NCBI RefSeq assembly: GCF_024169515.1
Contig: NZ_JAMKCQ010000001.1
Span: 2,480,001 to 2,544,000 of the forward strand
Direction of reading: 5' to 3'
Source of the DNA: Erwinia aphidicola
Lineage (GTDB): Bacteria; Pseudomonadota; Gammaproteobacteria; Enterobacterales; Enterobacteriaceae
Length of the DNA stretch: 64,000 nucleotides
A program made the translations under genes and the position numbers. The notes beneath the pieces are model-generated. The model saw only the letters and a list, made by a program, of their open reading frames with translations. It did not search any database and was not told the DNA's origin. Position 1 is the stretch's first letter; each line of letters begins with the position of its first letter. This document shows, piece after piece, positions 16,852-26,471 of the stretch.

Positions 16852-18075
16852 ATGAAACGTGCATTTATCATGGTGCTCGATTCCTTTGGAATCGGCTCCA
16901 GTAAAGACGCCGACAAGTTCGGTGATGAAGGCTCGGATACGCTCGGCCATATCGCCGAGGCGTGCTTCAGGGGTGAAGCAGACAAAGGGCGTAAGGGCCC
17001 ACTCCATCTGCCGAATCTGACCGCCTTAGGGTTGGGCAAAGCGGCAGAGGCCTCAACCGGGAAATTCCCGCCGGGGCTGGACAAAGATGCCGAAATTATT
17101 GGCGCTTATGCCTACGCCAGCGAGCTCTCCTCCGGGAAAGATACGCCGTCCGGCCACTGGGAAATCGCCGGGGTGCCGGTGCTGTTTGACTGGGGCTATT
17201 TCAGCGACGTGGAGAACAGCTTCCCGCAGGAGCTGCTCGACCTGCTGGTGGAAAAAGCCAATCTGCCGGGTTATCTCGGCAACTGCCACTCCTCCGGTAC
17301 GGTGATCCTCGACCAGCTCGGCGAAGAGCATATGAAAACCGGCAAGCCGATTTTCTATACCTCCGCCGACTCGGTATTCCAGATTGCCTGCCATGAAGAG
17401 ACCTTCGGCCTTGACCGTCTGTATGAGCTGTGCGAAATAGCGCGCGAAGCGCTGACCGAAGGCGGTTACAATATCGGCCGCGTGATCGCCCGTCCGTTTG
17501 TTGGTGATAAGCCGGGCAGCTTTGAGCGCACCGGGAACCGTCATGACCTGGCGGTGGAGCCTCCGGCCCCGACCATCCTGAAAAAACTGGTGGACGAGCA
17601 GGGTGGGGAAGTGATCTCCGTCGGCAAAATCGCGGATATCTACGCCCACGTTGGCATCACCAAAAAGGTGAAAGCCACCGGGCTGGACGCGCTGTTTGAC
17701 GCGACCGTTGAAGAGATGAAAATTGCCCCGGATAACAGTATTGTGTTCACCAACTTCGTTGATTTCGACTCAACGTGGGGCCATCGCCGCGATATCCCTG
17801 GCTATGCCGGTGGTCTCGAGCTGTTTGACCGCCGCCTGCCGGAGCTGATGGCGCTGGTCAAAGAGGGCGATATTCTGATCCTCACCGCCGACCATGGCTG
17901 TGACCCAAGCTGGCGCGGCACCGAGCACACCCGCGAGCATATCCCGGTGCTGATCTACGGCCCAGGCGTGAAACCGGGCGATTACGGCTATCGCGACACC
18001 TTCGCCGACATTGGTCAGACGGTTGCCAGCTATTTTGGCCTGTCGCCGATGGAATACGGTAAAAGTATTCTTTAA
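16852..18075 (+). CDS. deoB: Phosphopentomutase
   Basis: A 407-residue cytoplasmic metalloenzyme, equal to E. coli DeoB, that interconverts (deoxy)ribose 1- and 5-phosphates. It belongs to the alkaline phosphatase superfamily, with [10 protein letters not shown] at the N-terminus and [20 protein letters not shown] near the C-terminus, which carry the Mn ligands. ATG 16852 follows AGGAGACCAGG; an earlier in-frame ATG has no ribosome site. Confidence 0.97.
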   Translation: MKRAFIMVLDSFGIGSSKDADKFGDEGSDTLGHIAEACFRGEADKGRKGPLHLPNLTALGLGKAAEASTGKFPPGLDKDAEIIGAYAYASELSSGKDTPSGHWEIAGVPVLFDWGYFSDVENSFPQELLDLLVEKANLPGYLGNCHSSGTVILDQLGEEHMKTGKPIFYTSADSVFQIACHEETFGLDRLYELCEIAREALTEGGYNIGRVIARPFVGDKPGSFERTGNRHDLAVEPPAPTILKKLVDEQGGEVISVGKIADIYAHVGITKKVKATGLDALFDATVEEMKIAPDNSIVFTNFVDFDSTWGHRRDIPGYAGGLELFDRRLPELMALVKEGDILILTADHGCDPSWRGTEHTREHIPVLIYGPGVKPGDYGYRDTFADIGQTVASYFGLSPMEYGKSIL

Positions 18076-18104
18076 ACCCCATTTAATAAGATTAAGGATT
18101 TAAC

Positions 18105-18824
18105 ATGGCTACGCCTCATATTAACGCTGAGATGGGTGATTTCGCTGACGTGGTACTGATGCCGGGCGACCCGCTGCGCGCTAAGCACATCGCGGAAACC
18201 TTCCTGCAGGACGCGGTCGAAGTGAACAACGTGCGCGGCATGCTGGGTTATACCGGCACCTATAAAGGCCGTAAGATTTCAGTGATGGGCCACGGTATGG
18301 GTATTCCATCCTGCTCCATCTATGCGAAAGAGCTGATTACCGATTTCGGCGTGAAAAAAATCATCCGCGTCGGTTCCTGCGGTGCGGTGCGCAGTGATGT
18401 GAAACTGCGTGACGTGGTGATCGGCATGGGTGCCAGCACCGACTCCAAAGTGAACCGTATGCGCTTCAAAGACCATGATTTCGCGGCGATTGCCGATTTC
18501 GACATGGTGCGCAACGCGGTTGATGCGGCTAAAGCGCTGGGTGTGGATGCCCGCGTGGGTAACATCTTCTCGGCGGATCTGTTCTACACCCCGGACCCGC
18601 AGATGTTCGACGTGATGGAGAAGTACGGCATTCTCGGCGTGGAGATGGAAGCCGCGGGTATCTACGGCGTGGCGGCAGAGTTTGGTGCGAAAGCGCTGGC
18701 GATCTGCACCGTGTCTGACCATATCCGCTCCGGCGAGCAGACCACCGCCGCCGAGCGTCAGACCACCTTCAGCGAAATGATCGAGATCGCGCTGGAGTCC
18801 GTCCTGCTGGGTGACAAAGAGTAA
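18105..18824 (+). CDS. deoD: Purine nucleoside phosphorylase, DeoD type
   Basis: A 239-residue hexameric-type purine nucleoside phosphorylase. It has [20 protein letters not shown] at the start, [17 protein letters not shown] for phosphate, and the nucleoside-binding [20 protein letters not shown]. The catalytic Asp is in CTVSDHI. It is the last gene of the deo operon, 29 bases behind deoB, and is followed by palindromic repeats. Confidence 0.97.
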   Translation: MATPHINAEMGDFADVVLMPGDPLRAKHIAETFLQDAVEVNNVRGMLGYTGTYKGRKISVMGHGMGIPSCSIYAKELITDFGVKKIIRVGSCGAVRSDVKLRDVVIGMGASTDSKVNRMRFKDHDFAAIADFDMVRNAVDAAKALGVDARVGNIFSADLFYTPDPQMFDVMEKYGILGVEMEAAGIYGVAAEFGAKALAICTVSDHIRSGEQTTAAERQTTFSEMIEIALESVLLGDKE

Positions 18825-18839
18825 CCCTGGGCTGACGGG

Positions 18840-19010
18840 CTGACCGAAAAAGAGGGTCAGCCCCTACGACTTCGGTGTTACCCAATAGGGTAGGGGTCGA
18901 CCGTTTTTATTCAGGCTGACCGAAAAAGAGGGTCAGCCCCTGGGACTTCGGTGTTACCCAATAGGGTAGGGGTCGACCCTTTTTTCCGGTCGACCCGGTT
19001 TGCCCCTACA
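18840..19010. repeat. Two 76-base repeat units with GTAGGGG-type palindromes after deoD
   Basis: The block beginning CTGACCGAAAAAGAGGGTCA (18840) recurs at 18916. Each unit holds a GGCTGACC...GGTCAGCC hairpin, the phrase ACTTCGGTGTTACCCAATAG and TAGGGGTCGACC. The last hairpin GGGTCGACCcttttttccGGTCGACCC may end deo transcription. Confidence 0.8.
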
Positions 19011-19058
19011 ATTAAAGGATAGGTCGCGTGTTTGCGATCGATGAACAGGGAGAACGTT

Positions 19059-20069
19059 ATGAATTCACGCGCGATGTTCGTCAATGCCGGTGGCGGCTTT
19101 GACCATGTCTTTCCCGGTGAAAGCCCGGCTGCCGCCCCCAAAAGCGGCGAAATCACCGTGCGCCTGCACGCCAGCTCCCTTAACTTCCATGATTACGCGG
19201 TGGTCTGCGGCATCATGCCCCCTGCGGAAAAACGTATCCCGATGGCCGACGGTGCCGGAGAGGTGATCGCCGTTGGCCCCGACGTCAGCGAGTTTGCCGT
19301 GGGTGATGCGGTGGTCAGCACCTTCTTCCCTGACTGGCTGGATGGCGACTCGGCGGAATCGAGCTTTATGAATACGCCGGGTGACGGTATCGACGGCTAT
19401 GCGCGCAGCGTGGTGACCGCGCGCGTCAATGCCTTTACCCGTGCCCCCAAAGGCTGGAGCCACGCTCAGGCCTCAACCCTGACCACCGCCGGACTGACCG
19501 CCTGGCGTGCGCTGATGGTTGACGGGCAGCTGAAACCCGGCGACAGCGTGCTGGTGCAGGGCACTGGCGGCGTGTCAATTTTTGCGCTGCAGCTGGCAAA
19601 ACTGGCGGGCGCGACGGTGATTGCTACCTCCTCCAGCGACAGTAAACTGCAGAAGCTGCTCGACCTGGGCGCGGATCACGTCATCAACTATCGCCAGCAC
19701 GCTAACTGGGGCGAAAAGGTTCAGCAGCTGACGCGCGGGCGGGGGGTTGACCATGTTATCGAAGTGGGCGGGCCGTCGACGCTGGAGCAGTCGCTGATCG
19801 CCGCACGGATTGGCGGCCATATTGCGATGATCGGCATTCTTACCGGCATGGCGGGCGAGCTGCCGGTGATTAACGTGCTGCTGAAGCAGCTGCGTCTGCA
19901 GGGTGTGCTGGTGGGCAACCGCAGCCAGCAGTTGGCGATGATCCGTGCGCTGGATGCCAGCCCGCTGCGCCCAGTGATTGACCGCCAGTTTGACCTCAGC
20001 GAAATGGTGGATGCCTTCCGCTATCAGGAATCGAATCAGCACTTCGGCAAGATCTGCCTGAGCATCTGA
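19059..20069 (+). CDS. Zinc-independent medium-chain dehydrogenase/reductase (NAD(P)-dependent)
   Basis: A 336-residue MDR-family oxidoreductase starting at ATG 19059 behind GGGAGAACG. The N-terminal GroES-like domain includes ASSLNFHDYAVVCG and DGAGEVIAVGPDV. The nucleotide-binding fold has VLVQGTGGVSIFALQLAKLA (GxGxxS/A type) and GGHIAMIGIL. Zinc-ligand cysteines typical of alcohol dehydrogenases are missing, which points to a quinone-oxidoreductase-like reductase. The substrate is unknown. It replaces the E. coli yjjJ-lplA interval. Confidence 0.8.
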   Translation: MNSRAMFVNAGGGFDHVFPGESPAAAPKSGEITVRLHASSLNFHDYAVVCGIMPPAEKRIPMADGAGEVIAVGPDVSEFAVGDAVVSTFFPDWLDGDSAESSFMNTPGDGIDGYARSVVTARVNAFTRAPKGWSHAQASTLTTAGLTAWRALMVDGQLKPGDSVLVQGTGGVSIFALQLAKLAGATVIATSSSDSKLQKLLDLGADHVINYRQHANWGEKVQQLTRGRGVDHVIEVGGPSTLEQSLIAARIGGHIAMIGILTGMAGELPVINVLLKQLRLQGVLVGNRSQQLAMIRALDASPLRPVIDRQFDLSEMVDAFRYQESNQHFGKICLSI

Positions 20070-20173
20070 CGCAGCGGGCACGGTGCCGCTGCGCCGTGCT
20101 TCTACCTGAATTATCTATTGAAGTATCCATTCCTAAGGCGGCTTGCAGAGAATCTGCAGGCCGTTTGACGGCG

Positions 20174-20551
20174 TTACTGGCAGCTGTCGCTGATTTTGAC
20201 GATGACCGCCTGATAGACGCTGGCATCATCAGCGGAGAAGATCGCCAGCCCCTTGTGGTTGCCCTGCGCGGGCAGCTGGCCGCTCAGCAAAGCGTCATCA
20301 ACCGTATCGAGCTTAAAACGTTTACCATCTGGAGAGAGGGCAATCAGACAAAGGTTCTTCAGGTTGATAGCCTTATCGGATAAATTCGCCAGCGTCACTT
20401 CAAAACGTTTGGTGAACACCTGTTTCGCCCCGGTCGAAATTGACCCTATCTCCTGCTGCGTGGCGATAACGGCAATCGAGTCTGTCTTCGCCGCGACGGC
20501 GGAAAAGCTGAGAAGAGCGGTGAAAAAGAGGGCGAGTTGATTGCGTTTCAT
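20174..20551 (-). CDS. Small exported protein, DUF4354-like
   Basis: A 125-residue protein with a signal peptide (MKRNQLALFFTALLSFSAVA-AK, cut near residue 21). The mature part looks like an all-beta domain: RFEVTLANLSDKAINLKNLC, ALSPDGKRFKLDTVDDALLS and YQAVIVKISDSCQ. Two cysteines (LKNLCLI and the penultimate residue) could form a disulfide in the periplasm. It resembles small DUF4354 proteins of enterobacteria; the function is unknown. It reads away from ytjB as a single gene. Confidence 0.6.
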   Translation of the reverse strand: MKRNQLALFFTALLSFSAVAAKTDSIAVIATQQEIGSISTGAKQVFTKRFEVTLANLSDKAINLKNLCLIALSPDGKRFKLDTVDDALLSGQLPAQGNHKGLAIFSADDASVYQAVIVKISDSCQ

Positions 20552-20683
20552 TGCATGTTCCCCGATCCGTGAGAGTCAGAAAGCGCGCGATGCGCGGGTG
20601 AAAGACTACCATGCCGGGGACAGGGATGAGCGTACAGACCCGCAAGAGCTATTCGGCGTGAACAGCTCTATTTGCAGAGGGGA

Positions 20684-21343
20684 TCAGCGAGGGTTCTCTT
20701 GCGGTTTCTCGTCCTCGTCGTCATCCTCTTTTACCGGGTTATTGGCAGTGAGCAGGAATGGCGACTGCTGCCAGCGCGTACGGCGCGCGCGCAGCAGGGT
20801 GCGGGTGAGGATAATTCCAATAGCCAGCGCCAGCAGCATCATCAGGCGCAGAATGTTGGTGGTGTTATCCACCTGCTTGGATTCCGTGACCAGCACGTGG
20901 GTATCCAGCGTAATGCGCAGGGAGCCGCGCGGGCCATCCTTCGTCGCCAGCGGCTCCACAATCTGATGGTTGAAATAGCTGCCGGCACGCTGGCCGTCGA
21001 GCGCCAGGCGATCGCGCACGTTGATGTTTTCACCACTGTGGGCGATCAGGCTGCCTTCGTCGTCATACACTGAAGCATCCAGAATACGGCTTTCGTGCGT
21101 CAGCTGGTCGAGGGTGTCGACAATTTTCTGGTGATTGTCATCGCTGTTTTCCATCAGCGGGGTCAGATTCCACGCCACCTGGCGGGTCAGCGTATGCGCC
21201 AGCTCTTCCACCTGCTCGGAACGGGCCATCTGGTGCCCGAGGCTGAACCAGGATGCACCCTGCATCAACACCACTAACAGCGTCAGGCAGATCAGCACGA
21301 TCACCGTTCGGTGCAGGCGAAATTTTAGTTTGGCTTTAGCCAT
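20684..21343 (-). CDS. ytjB: Membrane protein YtjB
   Basis: A 219-residue protein matching E. coli YtjB. The N-terminal anchor is VIVLICLTLLVVLMQGASWF, then come a periplasmic region of about 120 residues (DRLALDGQRAGSYFNHQIVE) and a second helix LRLMMLLALAIGIILTRTLL. A cytoplasmic tail ends in an acidic run. The topology is like a small sensor-type periplasmic domain. It is divergent from serB, as in E. coli. The molecular role is not established. Confidence 0.88.
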   Translation of the reverse strand: MAKAKLKFRLHRTVIVLICLTLLVVLMQGASWFSLGHQMARSEQVEELAHTLTRQVAWNLTPLMENSDDNHQKIVDTLDQLTHESRILDASVYDDEGSLIAHSGENINVRDRLALDGQRAGSYFNHQIVEPLATKDGPRGSLRITLDTHVLVTESKQVDNTTNILRLMMLLALAIGIILTRTLLRARRTRWQQSPFLLTANNPVKEDDDEDEKPQENPR

Positions 21344-21467
21344 CTTGACCCTTCAGACTTACCAGAGGAACCGCTGAGCTTTATGTTGCCAGAACACGCT
21401 TGAACAAGGTAGCCTCTTGCATTATTTTGCGCAGAATTGCGTGTTGAATGTCCCTACAGGAGCTGTA

Positions 21468-22445
21468 ATGCCAAATAGTCTGACCTGGTGCGACCTGCCT
21501 GCTGAAGTCTCTCTCTGGCCGGGGTTACCTCTTTCATTAAGCGGTGATGAAGTGATGCCGCTGGACTACCGCGCTGGCCGAAGCGGCTGGCTGCTGTATG
21601 GACGCCAACTCGACAAAGCCCGCCTGACCGAATATCAGCGCCAGCTGGGCGCGGCGATGGTGATCGTCAGCGCGTGGGTGGTGGAAGATTATCAGGTCGT
21701 GCGGCTGGCCGGATCGCTGACCCCGCTGGCAACCCGGCTGGCGCATGACGCCGGGTTTGATGTGGCGCCGATGGGCAAGATCCCGCATCTGAAAACGCCG
21801 GGCCTGCTGGTGATGGATATGGACTCCACCGCGATTGAGATTGAGTGCATTGATGAGATCGCCAAACTGGCCGGCAGCGGCGAGCAGGTGGCGGAAGTGA
21901 CCGAGCGGGCGATGCGCGGCGAGCTGGACTTTGCCGCCAGCCTGCGCCAGCGCGTGGCCACCCTGAAAGGGGCCGATGCCAATATCCTGAAAGCGGTACG
22001 CGATACGCTGCCGCTGATGCCGGGCCTGACCTCGCTGGTGGCGAAGCTGCAGGCGATGGGCTGGGAAGTGGCTATCGCTTCCGGCGGCTTTACCTACTAC
22101 GCTGAGCATCTGCGCGACACCCTGCACCTCTCTGCAGTGGCCGCTAACGTGCTGGAGATCGCGGACGGCAAGCTGACCGGTGAAGTGCTGGGCGATATCG
22201 TCGATGCGCAGTATAAAGCCGACACGCTGCAGAAGCTGGCCGAGCGCTTCAACATTGCACCTGAGCAAACCGTGGCCGTCGGTGACGGGGCCAACGACCT
22301 GCCGATGATCAAAATTGCCGGCCTCGGTATTGCCTATCACGCCAAGCCGAAAGTGAATGAACAGACCGCTGTGACCATCCGTCACGCGGATTTAATGGGC
22401 GTGTTCTGCATTCTGAGCGGCAGCCTGATTTTTGACGAGCGTTAA
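21468..22445 (+). CDS. serB: Phosphoserine phosphatase
   Basis: A 325-residue HAD-family enzyme catalysing the last step of serine synthesis. ATG 21468 (MPNSLTWCDLP) follows ACAGGAGCTG; an in-frame extension upstream has no support. HAD motif I is VMDMDSTAIEIECIDEIA with the nucleophile Asp, motif II is ASGGFTYY and motif IV is GDGANDLPMIKIAGLGIAYH. The N-terminal ACT-like region matches E. coli. It forms an operon with radA (9-base gap) and nadR. Confidence 0.96.
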   Translation: MPNSLTWCDLPAEVSLWPGLPLSLSGDEVMPLDYRAGRSGWLLYGRQLDKARLTEYQRQLGAAMVIVSAWVVEDYQVVRLAGSLTPLATRLAHDAGFDVAPMGKIPHLKTPGLLVMDMDSTAIEIECIDEIAKLAGSGEQVAEVTERAMRGELDFAASLRQRVATLKGADANILKAVRDTLPLMPGLTSLVAKLQAMGWEVAIASGGFTYYAEHLRDTLHLSAVAANVLEIADGKLTGEVLGDIVDAQYKADTLQKLAERFNIAPEQTVAVGDGANDLPMIKIAGLGIAYHAKPKVNEQTAVTIRHADLMGVFCILSGSLIFDER

Positions 22446-22454
22446 GGGGACGAT

Positions 22455-23837
22455 TTGGCCAAAGCGGTAAAGCGCGCCTTTGTATGTAACGAGTGCGGCG
22501 CAGACTATCCTCGCTGGCAGGGGCAGTGCAGCGCCTGTCACGCCTGGAACACCATCACCGAGATGCGGCTTGCCGCCTCCCCCACCGTGGCGCGTAACGA
22601 GCGGCTCTCCGGCTATGCGGGCAGTGCGGGCGTCAGCCGCGTGCAGAAGCTGTCGGAAATCAGCCTTGACGAACTGCCGCGTTTCAGCACCGGTTTTAAA
22701 GAGTTTGACCGCGTGCTTGGCGGCGGCGTGGTGCCGGGCAGCGCCATTCTGATTGGCGGTAACCCCGGCGCGGGGAAAAGTACCCTGCTGTTGCAGACCC
22801 TGTGCAAGCTGTCAGAGAGCATGAAAACCCTGTACGTCACCGGGGAAGAGTCGCTGCAGCAGGTGGCGATGCGCGCCCATCGTCTGGGATTACCGAGCGA
22901 AAACCTGAATATGCTGTCGGAAACCAGCATCGAGCAGATCTGCCTGATCGCCGAGCAGGAGCAGCCGAAGCTGATGGTGATCGACTCGATCCAGGTGATG
23001 CACATGGCGGATATCCAGTCTTCGCCGGGCAGCGTGGCGCAGGTACGCGAAACCGCCGCCTACCTCACGCGCTTCGCCAAAACCAAAGGCGTGGCGATTG
23101 TGATGGTCGGGCACGTGACGAAAGATGGCTCGCTGGCTGGCCCGAAGGTGCTGGAGCACTGCATCGACTGTTCGGTGCTGCTCGATGGCGATGCCGACTC
23201 GCGTTTTCGCACGCTGCGCAGCCATAAAAACCGCTTTGGCGCGGTGAATGAGCTGGGCGTGTTTGCCATGACCGAGCAGGGGCTGCGTGAAGTCAGCAAC
23301 CCGTCGGCGATCTTCCTGAGCCGGGGGGATGAAGTGACCTCCGGCAGCTCGGTGATGGTGCTGTGGGAGGGAACGCGCCCGCTGCTGGTCGAGATCCAGG
23401 CGCTGGTCGATCACTCAATGATGGGCAATCCGCGTCGCGTGGCGGTGGGGCTTGAGCAGAACCGCCTGGCGATTCTGCTGGCGGTGCTGCACCGTCACGG
23501 CGGCCTGCAAATGGCCGATCAGGACGTGTTTGTTAACGTGGTTGGCGGGGTGAAAGTCACCGAAACCAGCGCCGACCTGGCGCTGATGCTGTCGATGGTT
23601 TCCAGCCTGCGCGACCGCCCGCTGCCGCAGGATCTGGTGGTGTTTGGCGAGGTCGGGCTGGCCGGTGAGATCCGTCCGGTGCCCAGCGGCCAGGAGCGTA
23701 TTTCAGAAGCGGCGAAGCACGGATTCCGTCGCGCGATTGTTCCCGCCGCCAACGTGCCGAAAAAATTGCCGGAAAATATGAAAGTGTACGGCGTGAAAAA
23801 GCTGGCCGATGCGCTCTCTATCCTTGACGATCTCTAA
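22455..23837 (+). CDS. radA: DNA repair protein RadA
   Basis: A 460-residue RecA-like ATPase that processes branched recombination intermediates. It has the zinc finger CNECGADYPRWQGQCSAC at residues 11-28, Walker A GGNPGAGKST, the RadA motif SHKNRFGAVNELGVF and a Lon-like C-terminal domain. The start is TTG at 22455, giving MAKAVKRAF as in E. coli; no better start lies nearby. Confidence 0.96.
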   Translation: MAKAVKRAFVCNECGADYPRWQGQCSACHAWNTITEMRLAASPTVARNERLSGYAGSAGVSRVQKLSEISLDELPRFSTGFKEFDRVLGGGVVPGSAILIGGNPGAGKSTLLLQTLCKLSESMKTLYVTGEESLQQVAMRAHRLGLPSENLNMLSETSIEQICLIAEQEQPKLMVIDSIQVMHMADIQSSPGSVAQVRETAAYLTRFAKTKGVAIVMVGHVTKDGSLAGPKVLEHCIDCSVLLDGDADSRFRTLRSHKNRFGAVNELGVFAMTEQGLREVSNPSAIFLSRGDEVTSGSSVMVLWEGTRPLLVEIQALVDHSMMGNPRRVAVGLEQNRLAILLAVLHRHGGLQMADQDVFVNVVGGVKVTETSADLALMLSMVSSLRDRPLPQDLVVFGEVGLAGEIRPVPSGQERISEAAKHGFRRAIVPAANVPKKLPENMKVYGVKKLADALSILDDL

Positions 23838-23852
23838 TTGCCGGAGGCATAA

Positions 23853-25085
23853 ATGTCGTCTTTTGATTACCTGAAAACCGCGATCCGCCAGCAGGGCTGT
23901 ACTCTGCAACAGGTGGCGGACGCCAGCGGCATGACCAAGGGCTACCTCAGCCAGCTGCTGAATGCCAAAATCAAAAGCCCCAGCGCGCAGAAGCTGGAGG
24001 CGCTGCATCGCTTTCTCGGCCTGGAGTTTCCGCGCCGCGAGAAAACCATCGGTGTGGTGTTCGGCAAGTTTTATCCGCTGCATACCGGGCACATCTACCT
24101 GATCCAGCGCGCCTGTAGCCAGGTTGACGAGCTGCATATCATCATGGGCTATGATGAGCCGCGCGATCGCCAGCTGTTTGAGGACAGCGCGATGTCGCAG
24201 CAGCCGACGGTCAGCGACCGCCTGCGCTGGCTGCTGCAGACCTTTAAGTATCAGAAGAACATCCGCATTCATTCGTTCAATGAAGAGGGGATGGAGCCGT
24301 ATCCGCACGGCTGGGACGTCTGGAGCAAAGGGGTGCAGGCGTTTATGGACGATCGCGGCATCGTGCCCAACTGCATTTATACCAGTGAAGAGGGTGACGC
24401 CGAACAGTTCAGCGCGCAGCTCGGGGTAGAGACGATCGTTATCGATCCAAAACGCTCGTTTATGAGCATCAGCGGCGGGCAGATCCGTCAGGATCCGTTC
24501 CGCTACTGGGAGTATATCCCGACCGAAGTGAAGCCGTTCTTCGTGCGCACCGTGGCGATCCTCGGCGGTGAGTCGAGCGGCAAATCGACGCTGGTTAACA
24601 AGCTGGCGAATATCTTCAATACCACCAGTGCGTGGGAGTTCGGCCGCGATTACGTCTTCTCACACCTCGGCGGCGACGAGATGGCGCTGCAGTATTCTGA
24701 CTATGACAAAATCGCCCTCGGCCAGGCGCAGTACATCGATTTTGCGGTGAAGTACGCCAATAAAGTGGCATTTATCGATACCGACTTCGTGACCACTCAG
24801 GCGTTTTGCAAAAAGTATGAAGGGCGCGAGCACCCGTTTGTGCAGGCATTGATTGACGAGTATCGCTTCGACCTGGTTATTCTGGTGGAGAACAACGTCC
24901 CCTGGGTGGCCGATGGTCTACGCAGCCTCGGCAGCTCGGTCGACCGTAAAGAGTTTCAGTCGCTGCTGATCTCGATGCTGGAAGAGAACAACATCAGCTA
25001 CGTGCGCGTCGAGCAGGATAACTACGACGAGCGCTTCCTGCGCTGCGTCGAGTTAGTGAAAGAGATGCTGGGCGATCAAAAATAG
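23853..25085 (+). CDS. nadR: Trifunctional NAD regulator/transferase/kinase NadR
   Basis: A 410-residue protein of three parts. The N-terminal helix-turn-helix (TLQQVADASGMTKGYLSQLL) represses NAD genes. The NMN adenylyltransferase domain has GKFYPLHTGHIYLI with the HxGH site. The ribosylnicotinamide kinase domain has ILGGESSGKSTLVNKLA. ATG 23853 lies 15 bases after radA. Its last 10 bases overlap the end of the convergent porin gene. Confidence 0.96.
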   Translation: MSSFDYLKTAIRQQGCTLQQVADASGMTKGYLSQLLNAKIKSPSAQKLEALHRFLGLEFPRREKTIGVVFGKFYPLHTGHIYLIQRACSQVDELHIIMGYDEPRDRQLFEDSAMSQQPTVSDRLRWLLQTFKYQKNIRIHSFNEEGMEPYPHGWDVWSKGVQAFMDDRGIVPNCIYTSEEGDAEQFSAQLGVETIVIDPKRSFMSISGGQIRQDPFRYWEYIPTEVKPFFVRTVAILGGESSGKSTLVNKLANIFNTTSAWEFGRDYVFSHLGGDEMALQYSDYDKIALGQAQYIDFAVKYANKVAFIDTDFVTTQAFCKKYEGREHPFVQALIDEYRFDLVILVENNVPWVADGLRSLGSSVDRKEFQSLLISMLEENNISYVRVEQDNYDERFLRCVELVKEMLGDQK

Positions 25086-26263
25086 TAGCCAATATTGACG
25101 TTGCTGCGGAAATACCACTTACCGCTGCCGGGGGACTGAGTGCGGGTCCAGCCGGTGGCGTTAAGCGCACCGCCCCAGGGATTGGCGTTTTTTGCCCAGG
25201 TTAAATCCAGCCAGAACATCACCGGCAGCGCAAACAGCTGCATTCCCAGGGTGTTCATCTGCGAGTCATCCCAGCTGCCTTTATCTTTCCACAGCACGCT
25301 GTAATCATCATAAAAGCGCAGTTTGCTGACCGGGCCAAGATTGACGTCAACATCGCGCGCGATATTCAGCGCCGCAGTGGTGGCTTTAGCCGGGATCAGA
25401 TAGGCAGGCGACAGCCCGTTGGTTCCCATCAGGATGGTATCTTTATCCCCCCCGCTGGGGTTCTTCGCCGCGTAAGCATAACGGATCGCCTGGGTGCTGA
25501 GCTGCCACGGACCGTTGTTCAGTTTGGCATGCAGCCCGCCCGACCAGAATGAGCCGTTATCGCCGCTGCGGTGGTTATACAGGCGCGAGGCCGCCAGTGA
25601 GCCGCCCAGCTCGCTGTGCCAGCTGCCGCTGTCAAACTCGCGCGCCAGCCGCAGGTTAAGCTGATCGCGCTTCTCATTGAGCTGCAGGTGGTGCGGGCCA
25701 TATATTGTGCCTTTCAGCTCGCCGTAATAGCCCACGTCCGGCGCATAGCGCACCCCCTCAGGCAGCATTTTGGCAAAATACGCCGCCTCAAACGTCCAGT
25801 TATTCGCCCGGTAGCGATACTTAGCACCGAGCCCGCTGTTGACCGCAAAGCCGAGATAAAACGGAATATCATATGACCAGCCAAACTGCGGATAGGGGGC
25901 CAAACCAAAAGGTTTCTCCGGTGCGCCGATCTGAATCTGCTGGTCGCGGTTAATTTGGTAGCCAATATAGGCGCGGTCAATAGCATATTTGCGCTGGTCC
26001 TGAAACCAGAAGCCGGAATCAAAAAAGAAATTATCGGCATGGCCGCTGGCATCAATGCGAAAAGTATCAAAACGCAAATGGGGCTGGCGGCGGTTGCGGC
26101 TGGTGTTCCAGTCTTCATAGCGATAGTTGGCGCGCAGCGCGCCGCCAATATCAATGCCCTGTTGACCATCCGCGCTCTGCCAGTGCAGGTGGGGCGGGGC
26201 GCTGGCGGCCTGAACGCCGCTGCTGAGGCAAAATGTCAGTAACAGCTGCTTTATTTTACGCAT
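25076..26263 (-). CDS. Outer-membrane porin-like beta-barrel protein
   Basis: A 395-residue exported protein with signal peptide MRKIKQLLLTFCLSSGVQAA-SA. The rest alternates polar and aromatic residues as in a beta-barrel (RANYRYEDWNTSR, RLRFYDDYSVLWKD, LDLTWAKNANPWGG) and ends in VNIGYYF. The C-terminal Phe is the usual outer-membrane assembly signal. It resembles substrate-specific porins of enterobacteria, but the substrate cannot be inferred from the neighbours. The promoter should lie in the AT-rich gap 26264-26440. Confidence 0.7.
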   Translation of the reverse strand: MRKIKQLLLTFCLSSGVQAASAPPHLHWQSADGQQGIDIGGALRANYRYEDWNTSRNRRQPHLRFDTFRIDASGHADNFFFDSGFWFQDQRKYAIDRAYIGYQINRDQQIQIGAPEKPFGLAPYPQFGWSYDIPFYLGFAVNSGLGAKYRYRANNWTFEAAYFAKMLPEGVRYAPDVGYYGELKGTIYGPHHLQLNEKRDQLNLRLAREFDSGSWHSELGGSLAASRLYNHRSGDNGSFWSGGLHAKLNNGPWQLSTQAIRYAYAAKNPSGGDKDTILMGTNGLSPAYLIPAKATTAALNIARDVDVNLGPVSKLRFYDDYSVLWKDKGSWDDSQMNTLGMQLFALPVMFWLDLTWAKNANPWGGALNATGWTRTQSPGSGKWYFRSNVNIGYYF

Positions 26264-26440
26264 AACGATCCCTCGTCTTTTTCCTTAATTAAAGAAAAAA
26301 TCCATGAAGTATTAAATATGAAACTTGCGCGGTTTAAATTACCGTTGAACCATAAAATAACCAGCAGCTATGTCAAGATGAAATAAATGGAAGTGCCAGC
26401 GGGGTAAAATAAAAAAAGATATTAAGGCGGGATGTTTCAT

Positions 26441-26466
26441 GGGCGAACCAAATAAGGTCCGCCCGT
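26441..26466. repeat. Imperfect palindrome of the GTAGGGG family
   Basis: GGGCGAACC and GGTCCGCCC pair imperfectly around AAATAA, between the MDR gene end and the porin promoter. It could end transcription of the leftward oxidoreductase gene. Confidence 0.4.
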
Positions 26467-26471
26467 TGGGA

